Positions 1-4,039 of a DNA stretch of 7,855 nucleotides are shown here, in pieces. The stretch lies in assembly GCA_006227965.1 (NCBI GenBank), contig SBFL01000359.1:1-7855 (forward strand), read 5' to 3'. This stretch comes from Bacteroidota bacterium (GTDB lineage: Bacteria; Bacteroidota; Bacteroidia; Flavobacteriales; Flavobacteriaceae). The stretch's first letter is position 1, and every line of letters starts with the position of its first letter. Position numbers and translations under genes: made by a program. The notes below the pieces were generated by a model, which did not search any database, was not told the origin of the DNA, and saw only the letters and a list, made by a program, of their open reading frames with translations.

Positions 1-47
1 AGGACAAATAGCCCAGCCATAGCCAGGATGGAGAATAATTTTTTCAT
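1..47 (-). CDS. N-terminus of a signal-peptide protein, possibly MotA/TolQ/ExbB-type channel (partial)
   Basis: Only the first 15 codons and two bases lie in the window; the gene continues beyond the left edge. They read MKKLFSILAMAGLFV: two lysines after the Met, then an unbroken hydrophobic stretch. This is seen directly and is a classic signal peptide or first membrane segment. From memory, flavobacterial ExbB/TolQ-like proton channel proteins often begin with a very similar MKKLFS-type leader and can lie near a type I asparaginase gene. The ExbB identity rests on that resemblance and is inference; any other exported protein is possible. If correct, the protein would energise TonB-dependent outer-membrane transport from the inner membrane. 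The ATG follows a run of A residues with no Shine-Dalgarno motif, and a match to the Bacteroidota -7 box lies just 5 bases upstream. Confidence 0.5.
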   Translation of the reverse strand, partial: MKKLFSILAMAGLFV

Positions 48-52
48 TTTTT

Positions 53-60
53 CAAACTTA
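53..60 (-). promoter_or_regulatory. Candidate -7 promoter box for the left-edge gene
   Basis: On the minus strand the sequence is TAAGTTTG, an exact match to the Bacteroidota -7 consensus TAnnTTTG. It ends 5 bases before the ATG at position 47, so transcription from it would give an almost leaderless mRNA. A second, weaker match, TATCTTTA (positions 83-90), lies further upstream and would give a leader of about 30 bases. I cannot choose between them, and the surrounding DNA is AT-rich, so chance matches are likely. Confidence 0.3.
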
Positions 61-126
61 AATTTAGATTAGTTATTAGGGTTAAAGATATAAAAAAATT
101 GCAACTAAAAAATTAAAATAAAGGGC

Positions 127-159
127 GCCCTGTGCCGAAAAACTCAAAAAAAACAGGGC
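127..159 (-). terminator. Weak hairpin, possible second terminator after tRNA-Ser
   Basis: Seven complementary bases (GCCCTGT at 127-133 against ACAGGGC at 153-159) enclose a 19-base, A/T-rich loop. On the minus strand the hairpin is followed, after four bases, by the T-rich stretch TTTATTTTAATTTTTT. This could catch transcripts that read through the first hairpin after the tRNA. The long loop and imperfect T-tract keep confidence low. Between this and the left-edge gene I see only AT-rich DNA with the promoter-like boxes described separately. Confidence 0.35.
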
Positions 160-185
160 CTTGAAATCAAATTATCCAAAGACGA

Positions 186-207
186 GAAAAATCCTTGCGG
201 ATTTTTC
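186..207 (-). terminator. Perfect 9-bp inverted repeat downstream of tRNA-Ser
   Basis: GAAAAATCC (186-194) and GGATTTTTC (199-207) are perfect inverted repeats separated by a 4-base loop. The hairpin begins 14 bases after the encoded CCA end of the tRNA when read on the minus strand. Its 3' arm contains five consecutive T residues, so stem and U-tract partly coincide. This is the expected place for a terminator or processing signal of the tRNA transcript. The structure is nearly symmetrical and could act on either strand, but no plus-strand gene lies upstream. Confidence 0.55.
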
Positions 208-221
208 AGTTTTAACCAACT

Positions 222-311
222 TGGCAGAGAGGAAGGGATTCGAACCCTCGATCCGCTCTCGCGGAAACACACTTTCCAGGCGTGCGCCTTAAACCACTCG
301 GCCACCTCTCT
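222..311 (-). tRNA. tRNA-Ser, anticodon GGA
   Basis: The minus strand folds into a complete class II tRNA of 90 bases including an encoded CCA. The acceptor stem is AGAGAGG with CCTCTCT, then discriminator G and CCA. The D arm contains GCCGAGTGGTTTAAGGC. The anticodon stem-loop is CACGC-CTGGAAA-GTGTG with one G-T pair, giving anticodon GGA, which reads UCC and UCU. The long variable arm (stem CCGC/GCGG with a GAGA loop) is diagnostic for serine, leucine or tyrosine tRNAs. The T arm has the GTTCGAATCC core. The G discriminator and the anticodon fix it as serine. It sits 72 bases after ansA on the same strand with no strong terminator in between, so partial cotranscription is possible. Confidence 0.97.
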
Positions 312-343
312 ATTTTTTCCCCGATATGGGGGTGCCCAAGAAA

Positions 344-361
344 CAAAAAAAATAGGATTAT
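344..361 (-). promoter_or_regulatory. Promoter-like AT-rich element upstream of tRNA-Ser
   Basis: The minus strand of the 72-base ansA-tRNA gap carries ATAATCCTATTTTTTTTG, which resembles a TAnnTTTG box with three extra T residues. It lies about 33 bases before the tRNA 5' end. The first 14 bases are identical to the stretch that covers the -7 box of tatD (2227-2240), which supports a promoter role. A G/C-rich CCCC-GGGG inverted repeat lies between the element and the tRNA. No clear -33 TTG is visible, so the call is tentative. Confidence 0.25.
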
Positions 362-383
362 ATAAAATTTTGAGTGGAGATTT

Positions 384-1415
384 TTAGGTCATTTCCCCCC
401 TGAGGGAAGTTTCGAAAATGGTTTTAAACGATTTTGATGAAACCCCGCTGCCGAGAAGGTACATGAGCTTGGTAAGGGCGGCTTCTGATGTGATATCCTT
501 CCCGTCAATCAGCCCCATTTCATCCAGAGAGGCACTGGTCTTGTATTTCCCCATCAAAACACTGCCACCCGGGCATTGCGTCACATTTACCAGCTGCACC
601 CCCCTGGAAATGGCATCCTTAAGCAACGTGAGAAACCAGGTGTCCGTAGGGGCATTTCCCGCCCCGTAGGATTCCAACACCAGGGCCTTTAGTTCCGGGC
701 TTTCCAACAGGCTTCGGACCCAGCCCGGATGGATGCCGGGAAAGAGCTTCAGCAGGCCAACCCGGTTGTCCAGATCGGTATGCACCTGCAGCTTCTTCCG
801 GCCAGGGGGCTTCCACAGGTATTCTTCCATGATCCTGAGGTGTACCCCGGAGGTCCCCAGGACCGGGAAATTGGGAGAATCAAACGCCTGAAACTGCTCA
901 GCGCTCATCTTCGTGGTGCGGTTCCCCCTGTACAGCGTGTTTTCAAAATACAGGCAAACCTCCTGTACCACTGGATGGCCGCCCTTTCGGAGGGAGGCGA
1001 CCTGTATGGAGGTAATCAGGTTTTCCTTGGCATCGGTTCGCAGGTCCCCGATGGGAAGCTGTGACCCCGTAAACACAACGGGCTTGGCAAGGTTCTCAAG
1101 CATAAAGCTCAGGGCCGAAGCGGAATAACTCATGGTGTCACTCCCGTGCAGGATGACAAACCCGTCAAAGCGATCATAATGCCTTTCTATGAGGGAAGCA
1201 AGAAATTTCCAGTGTCCGAGATTCATATCGGAGGAATCGATCGGACGATCGAATGAAACAGAGTGGATCTCACAATCAAGCTGATAGAGTTCCGGTATAT
1301 TTTCCACGAGCTTTTCAAAATCAAAAGCCTTCAGGTGCCCCGATTCATAGTCCTGTACCATACCAATGGTACCGCCCGTGTAGATAAGCAGTATGTTTGG
1401 CACCTTATTCTTCAT
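384..1415 (-). CDS. ansA: Type I (cytoplasmic) L-asparaginase
   Basis: Hydrolyses L-asparagine to L-aspartate and ammonia in the cytoplasm; no signal peptide is present. The 343-residue product matches the length of E. coli AnsA (338). Residues are numbered from the ATG at 1415. YTGGTIGM (12-19) carries the nucleophile Thr16, DSSDM (60-64) is the substrate-binding loop, HGSDTM (90-95) holds Asp93, and RGNRTTK (163-169) ends in the catalytic Lys169. The type I signature LRGEMT ends the protein. Two positions are unusual. Ser92 replaces the catalytic Thr91 of E. coli AnsA, and Glu248 stands where E. coli has Arg240 of the allosteric site. The frame is open upstream to a TTG at 1457 that overlaps the tatD stop. 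I chose the ATG because MKNKVPNILLIYTGGT gives the family's usual short N-terminus; it leaves a 38-base gap after tatD, so the two are probably one transcription unit. Confidence 0.95.
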   Translation of the reverse strand: MKNKVPNILLIYTGGTIGMVQDYESGHLKAFDFEKLVENIPELYQLDCEIHSVSFDRPIDSSDMNLGHWKFLASLIERHYDRFDGFVILHGSDTMSYSASALSFMLENLAKPVVFTGSQLPIGDLRTDAKENLITSIQVASLRKGGHPVVQEVCLYFENTLYRGNRTTKMSAEQFQAFDSPNFPVLGTSGVHLRIMEEYLWKPPGRKKLQVHTDLDNRVGLLKLFPGIHPGWVRSLLESPELKALVLESYGAGNAPTDTWFLTLLKDAISRGVQLVNVTQCPGGSVLMGKYKTSASLDEMGLIDGKDITSEAALTKLMYLLGSGVSSKSFKTIFETSLRGEMT

Positions 1416-1453
1416 TTTTTGATCCCATGTTTTTCTAAAGCTTCGCAACCGAT

Positions 1454-2221
1454 TCAACAGCCAAAGACGGCCTTTGAGTTCTCCGTGGTTACCCGTGCAA
1501 TTTCTTCCTCAGAGATGCCGTATAATTCAGCCAGTCTTTTGGCCACAAAACGAATATAGGAACTCTCGTTTCGTTTTCCCCTGTGAGGTGCCGGGGCCAG
1601 GTAAGGCGCATCGGTCTCCAGGACAATATGATCCAGAGCCACCTGGCTGAGGAACTGATCAATCTTACCGTTCTTAAAGGTAACCACTCCGCCGATCCCG
1701 AGTTTCATGTTCAGGGAGATCGCCTTTTCTGCCTGCTGAAAGGTCCCGGTAAAACAATGAAAAATTCCCCGGAGGCGTTCGTGCCTTTCGGATTCCAGTA
1801 CCTCGAAAATTTCCTCAAAGGCATCCCGGCAATGTATGACTATCGGCAGGTCATGTTTGATAGCCAGCCGGATCTGTCGCCGGAAGGCCCGGATCTGGTC
1901 CTGCAGGCGTGAGGTATCCCAATAAAGATCGATCCCTATCTCTCCGACGGCCACATATCCCCCTTTATCGAGGGATGCCTCCACCCTGTCCAGTTCTTCC
2001 TGACAGCTGTCCCCCACATGGCTCGGATGCAGGCCGGTCATCAGGAAAACCGAGTCAGGATACGCCGCCTTGATGAGCTTCATCGCCTGGTCATAGGAGG
2101 AATCGATGGCCGGAAGAAAAAAACGTTCAACCCCAGCAGCACGGGCCCGGGCCATTACCTCATCCCGGTCCGCATCGAAGGCTTCAGTGTACAAATGTGC
2201 ATGGGTATCGGTCAGCACCAT
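1454..2221 (-). CDS. tatD: TatD-family metal-dependent hydrolase (DNase)
   Basis: The 255-residue length is typical of TatD enzymes, which are TIM-barrel metal-dependent hydrolases with 3'-5' exonuclease or DNase activity, linked in other bacteria to DNA repair and degradation. All metal-site motifs are visible: DTHAHL (His7, His9), GEIGID (Glu94), VIHCRD (His130), HCFTGT (His155) and ETDAPYLAP (Asp204), followed by the conserved HRGKRNE (213-219). It is therefore predicted to be active. There is no signal peptide, so it should be cytoplasmic. Despite the name, the family is not required for Tat secretion. The ATG at 2221 lies 4 bases from a consensus -7 box, which implies a very short leader. 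It is the first gene of a probable tatD-ansA unit and is divergent from the retropepsin-like protease gene. The precise substrate in this organism is unknown. Confidence 0.96.
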   Translation of the reverse strand: MVLTDTHAHLYTEAFDADRDEVMARARAAGVERFFLPAIDSSYDQAMKLIKAAYPDSVFLMTGLHPSHVGDSCQEELDRVEASLDKGGYVAVGEIGIDLYWDTSRLQDQIRAFRRQIRLAIKHDLPIVIHCRDAFEEIFEVLESERHERLRGIFHCFTGTFQQAEKAISLNMKLGIGGVVTFKNGKIDQFLSQVALDHIVLETDAPYLAPAPHRGKRNESSYIRFVAKRLAELYGISEEEIARVTTENSKAVFGC

Positions 2222-2225
2222 GCCA

Positions 2226-2233
2226 CAAAAATA
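2226..2233 (-). promoter_or_regulatory. Candidate -7 promoter box for tatD-ansA
   Basis: Reads TATTTTTG on the minus strand, an exact match to TAnnTTTG, and ends four bases before the tatD ATG. The start site would fall at or next to the start codon, so the mRNA would be leaderless or nearly so. The same box sequence occurs upstream of sucA (6894-6901). No convincing -33 TTG is seen at the usual distance. Confidence 0.45.
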
Positions 2234-2237
2234 GGAT

Positions 2238-2245
2238 TATCTTTG
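2238..2245 (+). promoter_or_regulatory. Candidate -7 promoter box for the retropepsin-like protease gene
   Basis: Reads TATCTTTG, an exact match to TAnnTTTG, ending 13 bases before the ATG at 2259. The predicted leader would be under ten bases. Its -33 region would lie inside the tatD coding start, and only four bases separate it from the opposite-facing tatD box, so the two promoters must compete for polymerase if both are real. No clear -33 TTG is present. Confidence 0.45.
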
Positions 2246-2258
2246 CTGAAATATCCCT

Positions 2259-2699
2259 ATGGCTTCTCTTAAAAAATACCTGAAGGAAAAAGGGTTCGTT
2301 CCTGTTCAAATGCGGCGAACCAGCACAGACCATTTCGAAGTGGAGGGCATCCTTAATGGACAGTCCGGGCGCTTTATCGTTGATACGGGTGCCTCCAACA
2401 CCTGTGTTGCACTGGAACACGCAGACCGGTTCGGCCTGGTGTCTGAAAAGGCAGAGATTAAGGCCGCCGGAGCGGGCAATGCCGAAATGGATGCCTGGAT
2501 TTCTCATGAAAATTCGCTCAGACTGGGTAAATGGAAAAAGAAAAAACAACCCATAGTGTTGTTCGACCTAAGCCATGTAAACCTGGCCCTGACCGCCAGA
2601 GAATCAGGAGCAGTGGATGGCATTATCGGGGCTGATATCCTCAAGGAGGGAAAAGCGGTGATCGACTATCGAAAAAAGAGGCTTTACCTCAAAAAATAA
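2259..2699 (+). CDS. Small soluble retropepsin-like (clan AA) aspartic protease
   Basis: A 146-residue protein with the aspartic protease signature FIVDTGASNT (39-48), catalytic Asp42 in DTGAS, and the second family element GIIGADIL (121-128), which matches the hydrophobic-Gly loop near the end of a retropepsin monomer. With one DTG motif it should act as a homodimer, like viral retropepsins. The N-terminus is charged (MASLKKYLKEKG), with no signal peptide or membrane helix, unlike many bacterial relatives that are membrane-anchored. It should be cytoplasmic. A lysine cluster KWKKKK (91-96) sits between the two motifs. The gene stands alone on the plus strand, divergent from tatD and convergent with sucB. 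The fold assignment is firm; substrate and role are unknown, and I have no basis for a gene name. Confidence 0.88.
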   Translation: MASLKKYLKEKGFVPVQMRRTSTDHFEVEGILNGQSGRFIVDTGASNTCVALEHADRFGLVSEKAEIKAAGAGNAEMDAWISHENSLRLGKWKKKKQPIVLFDLSHVNLALTARESGAVDGIIGADILKEGKAVIDYRKKRLYLKK

Positions 2700-2735
2700 A
2701 ACCCCGGCCCTTCCATTTGTCAGAATTGCCGGGGT
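2691..2735 (-). terminator. Terminator of the sucA-sucB operon, between convergent genes
   Basis: An 8-bp G/C-rich stem, ACCCCGGC (2701-2708) with GCCGGGGT (2728-2735), encloses a 19-base loop. On the minus strand the stem runs directly into TTTTATTTTTT (2701-2691), a textbook intrinsic terminator 20 bases after the sucB stop. That T-tract is the complement of the last codons and stop of the protease gene. On the plus strand the same hairpin follows the protease stop by one base, but what comes after is only moderately T-rich, so it would stop plus-strand transcripts less well. Confidence 0.8.
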
Positions 2736-2755
2736 CCCTGTTCTTTGCCCTTATG

Positions 2756-3985
2756 CTAAAGTTCCAGGGCTTTTTTCAAGTCACCATCCATAAGGTGTTC
2801 CACAGGGTTTTCAATCCCTTCCTTAACGGCCACTAGGAACCCGACGGATTCCCGCCCGTCAATGATCCGGTGGTCATAGGAAAGGGCCACATACATGACT
2901 GGGGCCACGACGATCTGCCCATCCCTGACCACGGGGCGCTCCACAATGTTGTGCATCCCAAGGATCCCACTCTGGGGCGGGTTGATGATAGGCGTTGACA
3001 ACATGGACCCGAAAACTCCGCCATTGGAGATCGTAAAGGTACCCCCTGTCATTTCATCCACGGTGATTTGCCCTTCACGGGCACGGGTTGCCAGTCGTTT
3101 GACTTCGGCTTCGACCCCCCGGAAACTAAGGTTTTCGGCGTTTCGGATAACCGGTACCATAAGGCCTTTAGGTCCGGAAACTGCAATACTGATATCGCAG
3201 AAATCAAAACTGATCATCTCTTTGCCGTCAATCATGGAATTGACGGAAGGGAACATTTGCAGGGCCCTGATAACAGCCCTGGTAAAAAAGGACATAAAGC
3301 CCAGGCTAACTCCGTGCTTCTCCATGAAAGCTTCCTTGTACTGTCCCCTGATCTCAAATACGGCCGTCATATCCACCTCGTTGAAGGTGGTCAGCATGGC
3401 AGTTTCATTCTTGGCGGACACCAGTCTCTCAGCCACTTTCCTTCTCAGCATGGAGAGCTTGGCCCTGGATTCAGTCCTGGACCCGCCTCCCGGGCTTCCC
3501 ATGGACGGGACTGCATTTACGGCATCCTCTTTCAGAATTCGGCCCCCTTTGCCGCTTCCTGAAACCGTGGACGGATCGATGCCTTTTTCGTCCAGGATCT
3601 TGCGAGCAGCCGGGGAAACCGCCCCAGCTGCATAAGACGCGGCTTCCTTTGGTGGCTTGGCTGTACCGGCCTTTTCAGGTTTTTTAGGCAGCTCTGTGGC
3701 CTTCTCCTCTTTTTTCGAAACTTCCCTGCCGCCTTCCTCCGGCTTCTGAGCATCTGTATCGATCAGACATACGACCTCCCCCACGGCGACGGCATCCCCT
3801 TCCTCTGCCTTCAGGGTGATAATACCGCTTGCCTCTGCCGGAAGTTCCAGGGTGGCCTTGTCGGAGTCCACCTCGGCGATGGCCTGGTCCTTTTCGACGT
3901 AGTCTCCGTCCTTGACAAGCCACTCCGCAATCTCAACTTCCGTGATGGATTCCCCGGGGGAGGGGACTTTCATTTCTAAAATCAT
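2756..3985 (-). CDS. sucB: 2-oxoglutarate dehydrogenase E2 (dihydrolipoyllysine succinyltransferase)
   Basis: Core of the 2-oxoglutarate dehydrogenase complex in the cytoplasm: it takes the succinyl group from E1 on a swinging lipoyl arm and passes it to CoA. The 409 residues show the standard order. A single lipoyl domain (1-77) has the modified Lys43 in DSDKATLE. A linker rich in Lys, Glu, Pro and Ala (about 80-120) follows. Then comes the E1/E3-binding domain (about 122-160, SPAARKILDEKGID and GKGGRILKEDA). The catalytic acyltransferase domain (about 175-409) has the active-site motif YDHRIIDGRE containing His372 and Asp376. The SucB assignment over other E2 enzymes rests on the sucA gene immediately upstream and on the single lipoyl domain. 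The ATG lies 54 bases after the sucA stop, in an A/C-rich gap without a hairpin or Shine-Dalgarno motif, so the pair is one operon ending at the hairpin downstream. Confidence 0.97.
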   Translation of the reverse strand: MILEMKVPSPGESITEVEIAEWLVKDGDYVEKDQAIAEVDSDKATLELPAEASGIITLKAEEGDAVAVGEVVCLIDTDAQKPEEGGREVSKKEEKATELPKKPEKAGTAKPPKEAASYAAGAVSPAARKILDEKGIDPSTVSGSGKGGRILKEDAVNAVPSMGSPGGGSRTESRAKLSMLRRKVAERLVSAKNETAMLTTFNEVDMTAVFEIRGQYKEAFMEKHGVSLGFMSFFTRAVIRALQMFPSVNSMIDGKEMISFDFCDISIAVSGPKGLMVPVIRNAENLSFRGVEAEVKRLATRAREGQITVDEMTGGTFTISNGGVFGSMLSTPIINPPQSGILGMHNIVERPVVRDGQIVVAPVMYVALSYDHRIIDGRESVGFLVAVKEGIENPVEHLMDGDLKKALEL

Positions 3986-4039
3986 GCGAGGTACTTTTTG
4001 TTGTTGTTATGTAGTATTGGTGTTTTTATTTCTTTGTGA

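Noticed and set aside
1392..1399. TATGTTTG on the plus strand, matching the -7 consensus
   Set aside because: It sits inside the ansA coding region, antisense to the gene, with no plus-strand gene downstream. It serves as a reminder that this consensus occurs by chance.
2184..2549. Minus-strand open frame of 121 codons opposite the retropepsin-like gene
   Set aside because: It overlaps both the tatD start and the DTGAS-encoding gene on the other strand. The product shows no motif, and the opposing frame has an intact protease signature.
2895..3635. Long open frame of 246 codons on the plus strand opposite sucB
   Set aside because: It lies wholly antisense to the well-supported sucB gene. 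Its product is low in recognisable motifs, and it has no promoter box or partner genes. The frame is a by-product of the codon bias of sucB.
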